Shown here piece by piece: positions 17,756 to 25,965 of a DNA stretch of 64,000 nucleotides. Each line of letters opens with the position of its first letter. Position 1 is the stretch's first letter. This stretch comes from an uncultured Fusobacterium sp. (lineage in GTDB: Bacteria > Fusobacteriota > Fusobacteriia > Fusobacteriales > Fusobacteriaceae), in contig NZ_CAJKIS010000002.1 of the NCBI RefSeq assembly GCF_905200055.1, forward strand, positions 28,082 through 92,081. Reading direction: 5' to 3'. The notes beneath the pieces are model-generated. The model was not told where the DNA came from. It was given only the letters and a program-made list of their open reading frames with translations, and ran no database searches. The translations under genes and the position numbers were made by a program.

Positions 17756-18579
17756 TAGATTGCCACCTCATAAGAAATTTTTTCTCCATAATTATAGTTT
17801 TCAATTACTACATCATCAGGTTTAAAATCATAAATTGATTTAAAGTTTTCTATTTTAACAGTAGCTCCATCAAGAGATGGTCTTTTTACTTGTTCCAATA
17901 GGTTTGGCATATGTCTATCATAGATATGGACATTATGAATATTCCAAATAATTTCAGCAGGTTTTAGTCCACACTCCATAGCTACTAATTTGTGTAGAAT
18001 TGAATATTGGAACACATTTGCTACAAGTCCTAAAGCAACATCACAACTTCTTTGTCTAACTTCAAGGTAAAGTTTATCTCCAATTACACTCCATTGAGTA
18101 AGATGAACACATGGAGTAAGAGCCATTTTATCTAAATCTTCAGGAACCCAAATTTCTGTCATAATTCTACGGCTATTAGGATTTTTTTTCAATTCATTGA
18201 TAACATAATCTAATTGACTTTTATATCCAAATGTTTCTTTAGCAATTTGGTAACCATAAGCTTTTCCAATAGTTCCATCAGCCATTTTCCATTCATCCCA
18301 GAACTTACATTTTAATTTATTAAGTTCATTTACATCATTAGATTGCATAATCCATATCCAATAAAGCTCTCTAATAGGTGCTTTACTAGGAGCAAATCTT
18401 GTAGTTATAAGATGTGCTTCATCAGTAGAGTTATCAAGTCTAAATTGATAACCTATATAACTTTTATAGTGAGCAGGAGTGCCATCGGCATATTTTGTTC
18501 TTACTTGTCCTTCACTCCAAATTCCTTTCTCATCAATAGTTTTAACAATATCTTTGTATATTTCATCAAATTTTGCCAT
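17755..18579 (-). CDS. thyA: Thymidylate synthase
   Basis: ThyA methylates dUMP to dTMP using methylene-THF. The 274-residue protein has the catalytic C157 in ALTPCVHLTQW, the arginine pair RR at 137-138 and RQRSCDVALG for phosphate and substrate binding. The PCV(x) form with TQW and the VFQYSIL segment resemble the Bacillus ThyA/phage phi3T type rather than E. coli ThyA. It is the first gene of the thyA-dfrA pair, divergent from the TSUP permease. Confidence 0.95.
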   Translation of the reverse strand: MAKFDEIYKDIVKTIDEKGIWSEGQVRTKYADGTPAHYKSYIGYQFRLDNSTDEAHLITTRFAPSKAPIRELYWIWIMQSNDVNELNKLKCKFWDEWKMADGTIGKAYGYQIAKETFGYKSQLDYVINELKKNPNSRRIMTEIWVPEDLDKMALTPCVHLTQWSVIGDKLYLEVRQRSCDVALGLVANVFQYSILHKLVAMECGLKPAEIIWNIHNVHIYDRHMPNLLEQVKRPSLDGATVKIENFKSIYDFKPDDVVIENYNYGEKISYEVAI

Positions 18580-18707
18580 ATTTCACCCCTTTTAAAAATT
18601 TTTTCTAGCTTATATTCTAACATAAAAATTTAAATTTTAATATAAGAAAATTTCCATTATATTGAGGGAGAAATTAAATAAAACTATATTAAATTTTTAA
18701 TACTAGG

Positions 18708-18736
18708 TTGATTTTTTATAAGAAAGGCAATATAAT
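18708..18736 (+). promoter_or_regulatory. Promoter of the TSUP permease
   Basis: TTGATT (18708-18713), 17-bp spacer, TATAAT (18731-18736). The gene starts 35 bases downstream of the -10 box. Confidence 0.7.
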
Positions 18737-18770
18737 ATAATAATTATAATATATTTTGGAGGGAAATTTT

Positions 18771-19559
18771 ATGCCAGTTATTTTTTTTGTGGTTAGTTTT
18801 TTTTCATCGTTAGTTGGAGCAATATGTGGAATAGGTGGAGGAGTAATAATTAAACCTGTACTTGACGCTGTTGGTGTAATGAGCGTATCAGCAGTTAGCT
18901 TTTTATCAGGTTGTACAGTTCTTTCAATGTCTATAATCTCTGTATTTAAAGCGTTAAAAGGTGGTTCAGCTAAGATTAATACTAAACTTACAACTTGGTT
19001 AGCTTTAGGAAGTGTTTTTGGTGGAATAATGGGTAAAATGTTATTTCAACATATTAAAGTGGCATTTGCTAATGAAAATGTACTTGGAATGATTCAATCA
19101 ATAGTATTAGTGTTAATGACAATAGGAACTTTTATCTATACTTTAAAGAAAAGTCAAATAGAAACTAAAAGATATGAGAATAAACTTCTATGCTTAGTGA
19201 TAGGAATAATTTTAGGTATCTGTTCTTCATTCTTAGGAATAGGTGGAGGACCTATCAACTTAGTAATCTTAATCTATTTCTTCTCAATGGGAACAAAGGA
19301 AGCAGCAATAAACTCAATCTATATTATCCTTTTCTCTCAAATAGCAAGTTTAGTTCAAAGTATTGTAAAACAAACTATACCAGAAGTTAGTTTAGTATTC
19401 TTAATAACTATGGTATTAGGTGGAGTTTTAGGAGGAATGGCTGGAGGAATTGTTAACAAAAAGATTTCAGAGGAGAAAGTTGATAAACTTTTTTTAGCTC
19501 TAATGGGAGTAATCATCTTTATAAATATATATAATACTTATGTTTTTGCAACAGCTTAA
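18771..19559 (+). CDS. TSUP/TauE-SafE family membrane permease
   Basis: A 262-residue integral membrane protein with about eight hydrophobic segments. The two halves each contain the family's glycine-rich motif, GAICGIGGGVIIKP and SSFLGIGGGPINL. Members export sulfite, sulfoacetate or other small organic anions, or import sulfur compounds; the substrate cannot be assigned. I use the ATG at 18771, since GGAGGG at 18758-18763 serves it. A longer frame starting at a TTG at 18756 would begin inside that ribosome site. It is a single gene ended by a terminator. Confidence 0.85.
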   Translation: MPVIFFVVSFFSSLVGAICGIGGGVIIKPVLDAVGVMSVSAVSFLSGCTVLSMSIISVFKALKGGSAKINTKLTTWLALGSVFGGIMGKMLFQHIKVAFANENVLGMIQSIVLVLMTIGTFIYTLKKSQIETKRYENKLLCLVIGIILGICSSFLGIGGGPINLVILIYFFSMGTKEAAINSIYIILFSQIASLVQSIVKQTIPEVSLVFLITMVLGGVLGGMAGGIVNKKISEEKVDKLFLALMGVIIFINIYNTYVFATA

Positions 19560-19564
19560 AAATA

Positions 19565-19595
19565 AAATGGACAGTTGATTAACTGTCCATTTTTT
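19565..19595. terminator. Terminator between convergent genes
   Basis: AAATGGACAGTT (19565-19576) pairs with AACTGTCCATTT across a GATT loop, followed by TTTTCT. It ends the TSUP gene and abuts the stop of the opposite-strand gene. Confidence 0.85.
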
Positions 19596-19787
19596 CTACT
19601 CCTTTGGAGAAAATTTAAGTAAAAATTCCCCTTTTTCTCTCACAAAAAGTTTTCCTTCAGCTTCTTTACAAGTGTAAACTACTACAATTAAACCATCACG
19701 TTCATTAGTACAATCAATAGCTTCACTAACAACTTGATATTCACGACCATTTTTATTATTTATCCATAAAGAATTTTTTTTAATCAT
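19596..19787 (-). CDS. Small DUF1653-like protein
   Basis: A 63-residue soluble protein starting MIKKNSLWINNKNG. The C-terminal segment GKLFVREKGEFLLKF resembles the end of DUF1653 domains, whose function is unknown. An open frame continues upstream into the DUF1847 gene, but the ATG at 19787 has TTGGAGC 7 bases before it and lies after that gene's stop, so I take it as the start. It is 13 bases downstream of the DUF1847 gene and probably co-transcribed. Confidence 0.6.
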   Translation of the reverse strand: MIKKNSLWINNKNGREYQVVSEAIDCTNERDGLIVVVYTCKEAEGKLFVREKGEFLLKFSPKE

Positions 19788-19800
19788 TTTTTGCTCCAAT

Positions 19801-20424
19801 CTATTTAAAAAGTTTCTTTTTATAATATCCTTCAGCAAGATATATAGCAGCAAGAGGGTTATGTCCTAGTACTCTATCTTTTACTGCAAAAACAGTAACT
19901 GGCGCATCTGAATGTTTTATAAATAATGAGTCATGTCCTACACAAAGTCCTAAAAGAATATTTAATTCAGTTTTAGCAGAACTTAAAAATTTAGCTTGTC
20001 CAATAGGGTTACACATAGGCTCATAAGTACAAGGTCTTACTTGTTCATCATTTGAAATACCTATAAAACTTTTAGGAATAGAACCACTTTTACATATAAC
20101 TGATTCTACTTCAAAACCATGATGTCTAAGTATAGATGCAAAAACTTTAGCCTCTTTAGCAAGTCCAACACAAAAAGCAACTCCTAACTTTTTATAACCA
20201 CATTTTTTAGCAAAATTGATTATCTCCTCGACTCTTGTTTGTTGACAATACCCTTCAGCCTCAACTAAAGCTGATTCATGAGCTAACATCATATTCTCTT
20301 TTTCTAAGTAGAATTTTTTTATATCCTCGATTTTTTCTAATTCTCTACAAGGACAATTTAGTGGAGCATCAGTTAAATCTCCAGTTCTACAAACATGTTT
20401 TGTGCAAGCATCACAAGTGTACAT
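19801..20424 (-). CDS. DUF1847 cysteine-rich protein
   Basis: A 207-residue protein with an N-terminal metal-binding cysteine cluster (C4, C7, C12, C24, C26) and further conserved cysteines (SVICKSGS, RPCTYEPMCNP, LGLCVGHDS). This matches the DUF1847 family of anaerobes, which probably binds zinc or an Fe-S cluster and has no established function. Its start has a GGAG site. It is the second gene on this strand, 20 bases after the lipase-like gene. Confidence 0.8.
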   Translation of the reverse strand: MYTCDACTKHVCRTGDLTDAPLNCPCRELEKIEDIKKFYLEKENMMLAHESALVEAEGYCQQTRVEEIINFAKKCGYKKLGVAFCVGLAKEAKVFASILRHHGFEVESVICKSGSIPKSFIGISNDEQVRPCTYEPMCNPIGQAKFLSSAKTELNILLGLCVGHDSLFIKHSDAPVTVFAVKDRVLGHNPLAAIYLAEGYYKKKLFK

Positions 20425-20444
20425 GAAATCATCTCCTTAAATTT

Positions 20445-21290
20445 TTAGTTATTTAACCATTTTTCTATATTAAAAAAAACTTCATCTCTATTTATTTCAT
20501 TATGTAATTCATGTCTAGCATTAGGATAAAGTTTATATTGAACATTTTTAAAATTTAATCTTTCATAGAACTCTTTAAGTTGAGTAACACCTTTTCCATA
20601 TCTTCCTACAGGATCCATATCTCCAGAAATTATGTAGATAGGGAGATCTCTATTGATATCTTTGAAAGATGTAGGCAGATATAATCTATTTAAAAAATAG
20701 AAAAAATCTGAATAAAAACTGCTACTATATGTAAAATCACAAAGATCATCATTACAATAAGTTTTAACTTCTTCTATATCTCTAGATAACCAAGAATTTT
20801 CATTGTAATAATACTCTGATTTAGCTTTATCATTAGAATTTAAAAATACTAATTTTTTTACAAGATGAGCTCTTCTGTTTTTATAGATTTTATTCATAAA
20901 AAAGCTTAGATATTCAGCTAATTTCCAAAGGAAAGGTGTTTTGTAACAAGAACCACAAAAGATATACCCATCTACAATATCAAAACAATGTTTCATATGT
21001 TCTTGAGCAATAAAAGATCCCATACTATGTCCGAAAATATATATAGGAGTATTAGGATATGATTCTTTTAGCTCCTTTGTATAATTAACTTGATCTTTAA
21101 TTAATTGTTCAAAATCATTTTCGAAGATACCAATTTTTTCTTGATCAATATTGTTATATCCATGGTGTAGATGCTCTTTAAGAGCAACTAGATAACCTCT
21201 ATCAGAAAAATATTTAAAAAGATGCTTATATCTATTTTTATGTTCACTCATTCCATGAATTATTTGGATAATTCCTTTTACATGTTTCAT
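20445..21290 (-). CDS. Alpha/beta hydrolase, monoacylglycerol lipase/lysophospholipase type
   Basis: A 281-residue serine hydrolase (Hydrolase_4 family). The oxyanion segment is IIHGMSEHKNRY near the N-terminus, the nucleophile lies in FGHSMGSFIAQ near residue 110, the acid in ISGDMDPVG and the base in ARHELHNE. No signal peptide is seen, so it is likely a cytoplasmic or membrane-peripheral esterase acting on monoacylglycerols or lysophospholipids. First gene of the leftward unit with DUF1847. Confidence 0.85.
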   Translation of the reverse strand: MKHVKGIIQIIHGMSEHKNRYKHLFKYFSDRGYLVALKEHLHHGYNNIDQEKIGIFENDFEQLIKDQVNYTKELKESYPNTPIYIFGHSMGSFIAQEHMKHCFDIVDGYIFCGSCYKTPFLWKLAEYLSFFMNKIYKNRRAHLVKKLVFLNSNDKAKSEYYYNENSWLSRDIEEVKTYCNDDLCDFTYSSSFYSDFFYFLNRLYLPTSFKDINRDLPIYIISGDMDPVGRYGKGVTQLKEFYERLNFKNVQYKLYPNARHELHNEINRDEVFFNIEKWLNN

Positions 21291-21359
21291 AAAATTTCAC
21301 CTCTCAAATATATTATAACTTAAATTGAGAAAAAATTAAATATTTATGGTAGTATATAC

Positions 21360-21388
21360 TTGTGAAAAGACAAAAAAAATAATATAAT
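21360..21388 (+). promoter_or_regulatory. Promoter of mscS
   Basis: TTGTGA (21360-21365), 17-bp spacer, TATAAT (21383-21388). Confidence 0.6.
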
Positions 21389-21424
21389 AGGAAAATATAA
21401 AAAATAATTAAAGGAGATGGGCAA

Positions 21425-22237
21425 ATGCATTTATTACTAGAAAACTTTTTGGCAGACATATTGGGAATTTTACCTAAGATAGTATTCAGAGGTGTTATTT
21501 TAATAATTCTACTTATTTTTTGGCCAAAAATCTTATCGATGATTTTGACAACTTATGCAAAAACATTAGAAAAGAGAAAAGTGGATCCTTTATTACAAAG
21601 TTTTACAGTATCACTTTTAAAAACAATATTTTATGTTACTTTATTCTTTGTAGTTATAAGCGTAATTGGAGTTAAGGCAACTTCATTAGTAACAATACTA
21701 GGTACTGCAGGATTAGCAGTAGGTTTAGCACTACAAGGAAGTTTAACAAATTTAGCTGGAGGAGTGTTAATTCTATTCTTTAAACAATTTTCTAAAGGGG
21801 ATTATATTTCAACAGGGTCATTAGATGGAACAGTAGATCAAATTCATATTTTATACACTACTTTAATTACACCAGATAATAAAGTAATTATTATTCCTAA
21901 TGGACAATTAGCAAATGGTGCAATTATAAACTTTTCTAAAAATTCAACAAGAAGATTGGACATGGTATTTTCAGTTTCATATGACACACCAGCAGAAAAA
22001 GTAAAAGAGATCTTAAATAGAATAGCTGATGAGCATCCAGCAGTAATTAAAACAAAGGATAAAACTATTAGAATGTTTAAGCAAAATGCAAGTTCTCTTG
22101 ATTTTGTATTTAGAGTATGGGTTCAAAATAAAGATTACTGGACAACAATGTTTGATTTTAACGAAATAGTGAAAGAAGAATTTGATAAAAATAATATTGA
22201 AATTCCATATCAAAAAATTGATATATACAACAAATAA
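21425..22237 (+). CDS. mscS: Small-conductance mechanosensitive channel
   Basis: A 270-residue MscS-type channel that opens under membrane tension and protects against hypo-osmotic shock. Three N-terminal membrane segments end in the pore helix with the Gly/Ala pattern LGTAGLAVGLALQGSLTNLAGG. A beta domain (FKQFSKGDYI) and a C-terminal alpha-beta domain follow. The length is close to E. coli MscS (286). It is a single gene with an AAGGAG site, after a divergent promoter region. Confidence 0.93.
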   Translation: MHLLLENFLADILGILPKIVFRGVILIILLIFWPKILSMILTTYAKTLEKRKVDPLLQSFTVSLLKTIFYVTLFFVVISVIGVKATSLVTILGTAGLAVGLALQGSLTNLAGGVLILFFKQFSKGDYISTGSLDGTVDQIHILYTTLITPDNKVIIIPNGQLANGAIINFSKNSTRRLDMVFSVSYDTPAEKVKEILNRIADEHPAVIKTKDKTIRMFKQNASSLDFVFRVWVQNKDYWTTMFDFNEIVKEEFDKNNIEIPYQKIDIYNK

Positions 22238-22264
22238 TTTTTTATAAAAAATCTTTTTTTTGTA

Positions 22265-22283
22265 ACAAATTTTTAAAATTTGT
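22265..22283 (+). promoter_or_regulatory. 19-bp perfect palindrome overlapping the guaB promoter
   Basis: ACAAATTTT-T-AAAATTTGT is perfectly symmetric and ends two bases before TATAAT (22286-22291). It occupies the spacer and -35 region, as an operator would. It is AT-rich, so chance cannot be excluded. It could also act as the last hairpin of the mscS transcript. Confidence 0.4.
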
Positions 22284-22365
22284 GATATAATATTCAAAAT
22301 ATATTCTTTAAGGTTTTAATTTTAGATATTAAATATAAATAAATTTTTATGAAAAAAGGAGAAAG

Positions 22366-23823
22366 ATGATGAACGGAAAGATAGTAAAAGAAGCAATTAC
22401 ATTTGATGACGTATTACTTATACCTGCGAAATCAGAGGTATTACCACATGAGGTTAGTTTAAAAACTAGATTAACTAAAGATATTACATTAAATGTACCT
22501 ATTTTAAGTGCTGCTATGGACACTGTAACTGAATCAGACCTAGCTATTGCTTTAGCTAGACAAGGTGGAATTGGATTTATTCATAAGAATATGAGTATAG
22601 CTGATCAAGCTGCTGAAGTAGATAGAGTAAAAAGAATTGAAAGTGGAATGATTAGAAACCCTGTTACTTTAAAAGCAGACTGTACAGTAGGATTTGCTGA
22701 AGATCTAATGAGAAGATATAAAATATCTGGACTTCCAGTTATTGAAGATGATGGAAAACTTATTGGAATAGTAACTAACAGAGATATAAAATATCATAAA
22801 GATATGGAGCAAATAGTTGGAGAAATCATGACTAAAGAAGCTCTTATCACTGCTCCAGTTGGAACAACATTAGAAGATGCTAAAGAAGTTTTACTTTCTC
22901 ACAGAATAGAAAAACTACCTATCGTAGATGAAAATGGATATTTAAAAGGACTTATCACAATAAAAGATATTGATAACTTAACAGAGTATCCAAATGCTTG
23001 TAAAGATGCTCATGGAACTTTAAGAGTAGGGGCAGCAGTAGGAATTGGAAATGATACTTTAGAAAGAGTTGAAGCACTTGTAAGAGCAGGAGTAGACATT
23101 ATAACTGTTGACTCTGCACATGGACATTCAGCTGGAGTTATAAGAAAAATAAAAGAAATTAGAGCAGCTTTCCCTAAATTAAATCTAATTGGAGGAAACA
23201 TTGTAACTGCTGAAGCAGCTCTTGACTTAATTGAAGCAGGAGTAGACGCAGTTAAAGTAGGAATCGGACCAGGATCAATCTGTACAACAAGAGTTGTTGC
23301 AGGAGTTGGAGTTCCTCAATTAACAGCAGTAAACGATGTATATCAAGTATGTAAAGAAAGAGGAATTGGAGTAATAGCTGACGGAGGAATCAAACTTTCA
23401 GGAGATATCGTAAAAGCTCTAGCAGCAGGAGCAGACTGTGTAATGTTAGGAGGAATCCTTGCAGGAACTAAAGAAGCTCCAGGAGAAGAAATTATTCTTG
23501 AAGGAAGAAAATATAAAATTTATGTAGGAATGGGATCAATAGCAGCAATGAAGAGAGGATCTAAAGATAGATACTTCCAAAACGATGCTAAAAAACTAGT
23601 TCCAGAAGGAATTGAAGGACGTATAGCTTACAAAGGAAGCTTAAAAGATGTTATATTCCAACTTTCTGGAGGAATTAGAGCAGGAATGGGATACTGTGGA
23701 ACTCCTACAATTGAAGATCTAAAAGTAAATGGAAGATTTATAAAAATAACTGGAGCAGGACTAAGAGAAAGTCATCCACACGATATTACAATAACTAAAG
23801 AGGCTCCTAACTACTCTAAATAA
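22366..23823 (+). CDS. guaB: IMP dehydrogenase
   Basis: GuaB oxidises IMP to XMP with NAD+, the committed step of GMP synthesis. The 485 residues form a TIM barrel with the catalytic C306 in GPGSICTTR, two CBS domains inserted at roughly 95-205, and the mobile flap ending in EGRIAYKG. An ATG doublet follows GGAGAAAG, and either ATG may be used. The codon choice is more G/C-ending than in its neighbours, as in other highly expressed genes here. It is apparently monocistronic. Confidence 0.97.
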   Translation: MMNGKIVKEAITFDDVLLIPAKSEVLPHEVSLKTRLTKDITLNVPILSAAMDTVTESDLAIALARQGGIGFIHKNMSIADQAAEVDRVKRIESGMIRNPVTLKADCTVGFAEDLMRRYKISGLPVIEDDGKLIGIVTNRDIKYHKDMEQIVGEIMTKEALITAPVGTTLEDAKEVLLSHRIEKLPIVDENGYLKGLITIKDIDNLTEYPNACKDAHGTLRVGAAVGIGNDTLERVEALVRAGVDIITVDSAHGHSAGVIRKIKEIRAAFPKLNLIGGNIVTAEAALDLIEAGVDAVKVGIGPGSICTTRVVAGVGVPQLTAVNDVYQVCKERGIGVIADGGIKLSGDIVKALAAGADCVMLGGILAGTKEAPGEEIILEGRKYKIYVGMGSIAAMKRGSKDRYFQNDAKKLVPEGIEGRIAYKGSLKDVIFQLSGGIRAGMGYCGTPTIEDLKVNGRFIKITGAGLRESHPHDITITKEAPNYSK

Positions 23824-23889
23824 TAGTTTAGTTTTCCTCGAGGGATTGATTTTATATTGCAGAATTTAAGAGAGGAAAAATAGAAAAGA

Positions 23890-24657
23890 ATGAAAAGGGC
23901 AATTTTAATTTCATTTATTATATTAGGGTTAAATTTAAAAGCCTATGAATTAAAAGAGATAAAAACTTTAGATGAATTTAATAAAGAGGTAGTTGAAGCT
24001 TCTTCAAAGAAGATTAATTCTCAATCTAAAGATAATGGATTAATTCCTTTAGAAAAAATTGATTCAAATGTAAAGACAGAGGAAAAAAAATCTGTAGAAG
24101 CTATTTCAGGTAAAGAAATACAAGAAAAAAAAGCTAATCTAAGAGTAGTGGATATAAGTGAAAAAACTTATGGAAATGATAAACTTGTTTATGTAAAAGG
24201 AGAAAATAAACCTTTTACTGGAAAGTTTGCACTCTTCTTAGGAGAGATAATAGAAAGTAGCGAAGAGTATCAAGATGGTAAACTTCATGGAGAGAAAATT
24301 TGGTATTCTGATGATGGAAAAATTGTTATGAGTGAAAACTATAACAATGACAAGTTAGATGGAGAGCAAAGGGCTTACTATGCTAATGGACAGGTAAAAT
24401 CTATTATCAATTATAAAAATAATAAGATTGTTGGACTTGAAGCCTATAATCAAAATGGTAAAACTCTTCATAAGGAAGATTTAAGTGATGGTACAGGAAT
24501 ATGGAAAGCTTTCTGGGATAATGGAAAAGTTATGGAAGAAGGAAGATACAAAAACTGGGCAAAAGATGGAACTTGGAAGAGATACCAAGAAGATGGAACT
24601 GTTGATAGCATAACAGTTTATGAAAAGGGAAAACAAAAAAGTCAAACATGGAATTAA
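23890..24657 (+). CDS. Secreted MORN-repeat-variant protein
   Basis: A 255-residue protein with an N-terminal signal-like segment (MKRAILISFIILGLNLKA) and, from about residue 110, repeated ~22-residue units with the pattern DGKxxGExxxYYxNGxxKxxxxY, the MORN variant repeat (also called YwqK-like). Such proteins are abundant in Fusobacteria; the name 'antitoxin' used for some homologues has little basis. It is likely periplasmic or outer-membrane associated. Residues 25-90 are charged and low in complexity. The ribosome site is weak (GAGGAAA). A terminator shared with the opposite gene follows. Confidence 0.8.
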   Translation: MKRAILISFIILGLNLKAYELKEIKTLDEFNKEVVEASSKKINSQSKDNGLIPLEKIDSNVKTEEKKSVEAISGKEIQEKKANLRVVDISEKTYGNDKLVYVKGENKPFTGKFALFLGEIIESSEEYQDGKLHGEKIWYSDDGKIVMSENYNNDKLDGEQRAYYANGQVKSIINYKNNKIVGLEAYNQNGKTLHKEDLSDGTGIWKAFWDNGKVMEEGRYKNWAKDGTWKRYQEDGTVDSITVYEKGKQKSQTWN

Positions 24658-24660
24658 GAG

Positions 24661-24687
24661 AAAGCCACAGAGAGATCTGTGGCTTTT
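24661..24687. terminator. Terminator between MORN gene and repressor gene
   Basis: AAAGCCACAG pairs with CTGTGGCTTTT across a 6-base loop; the genes on both sides converge on it. Confidence 0.8.
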
Positions 24688-24690
24688 GTA

Positions 24691-25377
24691 TTATTGAATA
24701 TCATTTATAACTTTTAAAACCTTACCTACAGCAGTAAATTCATCTCCAGGTCCTATATAAATAGGTTGATAGTTTGGATTATCACTAATTAGGGCAATGT
24801 AATTTCCAGTGACTTTTAATCTTTTTACATAAGATTCACCATTTACAATAAAAGTTCCGATTTCTCCATTTCTAAGATCAACACCTTTTCTACATAAAAT
24901 GATAGAAGAATTTTTTATTGTTGGTTCCATAGAATCCCCTTTAACATTAACAGCAAAAAGAGTTTCTATATTTCTAACTCCTGGAATAGAGATGAAATCA
25001 ACTGGAGATTCATCAGTGAAAGCTCCAATACCAGCACTTATTCTAGAGTATAGGGGAATATATTTATCAGTATCTTTTATTTCATTAGAAATAATTGCGT
25101 TACTTTTTTCAATTTTAGAAAGCTTTTTTAATTCTTCTAAAATTATAGCAGGAGTTCTTTCAATAGCAGCAAGATATTTAAAATCTCTAGTTTCTTTTTC
25201 AGAAAGATTAAGAACTTTTGCCATATTTTCTAAAACATCTTCACTGGGAGGATTTTTTACCTCTCCTCTTTCAATAGTATTATAATAAGATTGAGTAATT
25301 CCAATTAATTTAGCTATTTTATTTTGACTATATCCTAATTCTTCTCTTTTTTTCTTTAGAAAGTTTTTGAAAATCAT
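24691..25377 (-). CDS. LexA/CI-like repressor (XRE HTH plus S24 autoprotease)
   Basis: A 228-residue repressor. Residues 5-60 form a helix-turn-helix of the XRE type (YSQNKIAKLIGITQSYYNTIERG). The C-terminal half is an S24 peptidase domain with S149 in KGDSMEPT and K185 in YVKRLKV. A plausible autocleavage bond is A115-G116 in SAGIGAF. The architecture matches phage CI and the HdiR/LexA-like regulators that self-cleave when RecA is activated, so it may be a damage-responsive switch. It is divergent from a small gene at 25534, with repeated ATTATCTAT motifs in the shared promoter region. Confidence 0.88.
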   Translation of the reverse strand: MIFKNFLKKKREELGYSQNKIAKLIGITQSYYNTIERGEVKNPPSEDVLENMAKVLNLSEKETRDFKYLAAIERTPAIILEELKKLSKIEKSNAIISNEIKDTDKYIPLYSRISAGIGAFTDESPVDFISIPGVRNIETLFAVNVKGDSMEPTIKNSSIILCRKGVDLRNGEIGTFIVNGESYVKRLKVTGNYIALISDNPNYQPIYIGPGDEFTAVGKVLKVINDIQ

Positions 25378-25404
25378 AAGGCACCTCCTTATATATATAT
25401 ATAA

Positions 25405-25425
25405 ATAATTATATATTATAATTAT
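25405..25425 (-). promoter_or_regulatory. Candidate operator near the repressor start
   Basis: ATAATTATA-TAT-TATAATTAT is an inverted repeat with 9-bp arms, about 30 bases upstream of the repressor gene. It ends in ATTATCTAT (25421-25429), which recurs at 25497-25505 beside the divergent gene. Confidence 0.45.
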
Positions 25426-25453
25426 CTATTTTACAATATAAAAATAAAATATA

Positions 25454-25482
25454 TTGACAAAAAACAAATTTTATTCTAATAT
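25454..25482 (+). promoter_or_regulatory. Promoter of the small divergent gene
   Basis: TTGACA (25454-25459), 17-bp spacer, TAATAT (25477-25482). The motif ATTATCTAT at 25497-25505 lies just downstream of the expected start point, a natural place for a repressor to bind. Confidence 0.6.
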
Positions 25483-25533
25483 ATAATTAAATATAGATTA
25501 TCTATAATTATATATAATGTAGGAGGGAATGTT

Positions 25534-25761
25534 ATGAAAATATTGATAAGAAATAAAAAATGGGAGACATCATTTAAAAATGTTAAATTAATATGTGATG
25601 TACACTCAGAAAATAAAATTTTCTATATTGATTTTGAATACAATGGAAAAAATATCAGTATAAAAACATACAATCTTGACTATACTTTTAAATATTTAGA
25701 GATTCTATTTGATAAAATAATAAAAAAACAAGAAAATAAAGATATTAAATTAGCAAGTTAA
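25534..25761 (+). CDS. Small hypothetical protein, divergent from the repressor
   Basis: A 75-residue protein that I do not recognise. It is mixed alpha/beta in appearance with many lysines and aromatic residues (KILIRNKKWETSF, YIDFEYNGKNISIKTYNLDY) and no membrane segment or signal. A strong AGGAGGG site, an upstream TTGACA promoter and a downstream terminator show it is a real gene. The divergent arrangement with a self-cleaving repressor suggests induction when that repressor is inactivated. Confidence 0.65.
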   Translation: MKILIRNKKWETSFKNVKLICDVHSENKIFYIDFEYNGKNISIKTYNLDYTFKYLEILFDKIIKKQENKDIKLAS

Positions 25762-25782
25762 AAAATTAAAATTAAAGATTAG

Positions 25783-25820
25783 TAAGAGAAAATGCTTTAA
25801 GTATTTTCTCTTATTTTTTT
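25783..25820 (+). terminator. Terminator after the small gene
   Basis: TAAGAGAAAAT (25783-25793) pairs perfectly with ATTTTCTCTTA (25803-25813), followed by a T run. Confidence 0.85.
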
Positions 25821-25895
25821 TAAAAAATAGTTACTATATATTTGCTTTATGTTATAATATAATTGATATATTTGTTAAGTAAAGTTTATCAAATC

Positions 25896-25923
25896 TTGAC
25901 AAATAATAAAAACGAGGTATATA
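25896..25923 (+). promoter_or_regulatory. Promoter of the DhaM-like gene
   Basis: TTGACA (25896-25901), 16-bp spacer, TATATA (25918-25923). Transcription would start around 25930. That leaves no room for a ribosome site before the ATG at 25939 and supports the ATG at 25966 instead. Confidence 0.55.
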
Positions 25924-25965
25924 AAATAATAAGAAAATATGTCGAAAATTTCTATGGGGGAAACA

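Noticed and set aside
25391..25404. AT dinucleotide run before the repressor gene
   Set aside because: A simple-sequence tract; it may vary in length between strains, but nothing shows a phase-variation role beyond that.
24691..25761. Prophage remnant around the CI-like repressor
   Set aside because: Neighbours are chromosomal genes and there are no phage structural, replication or integrase genes.
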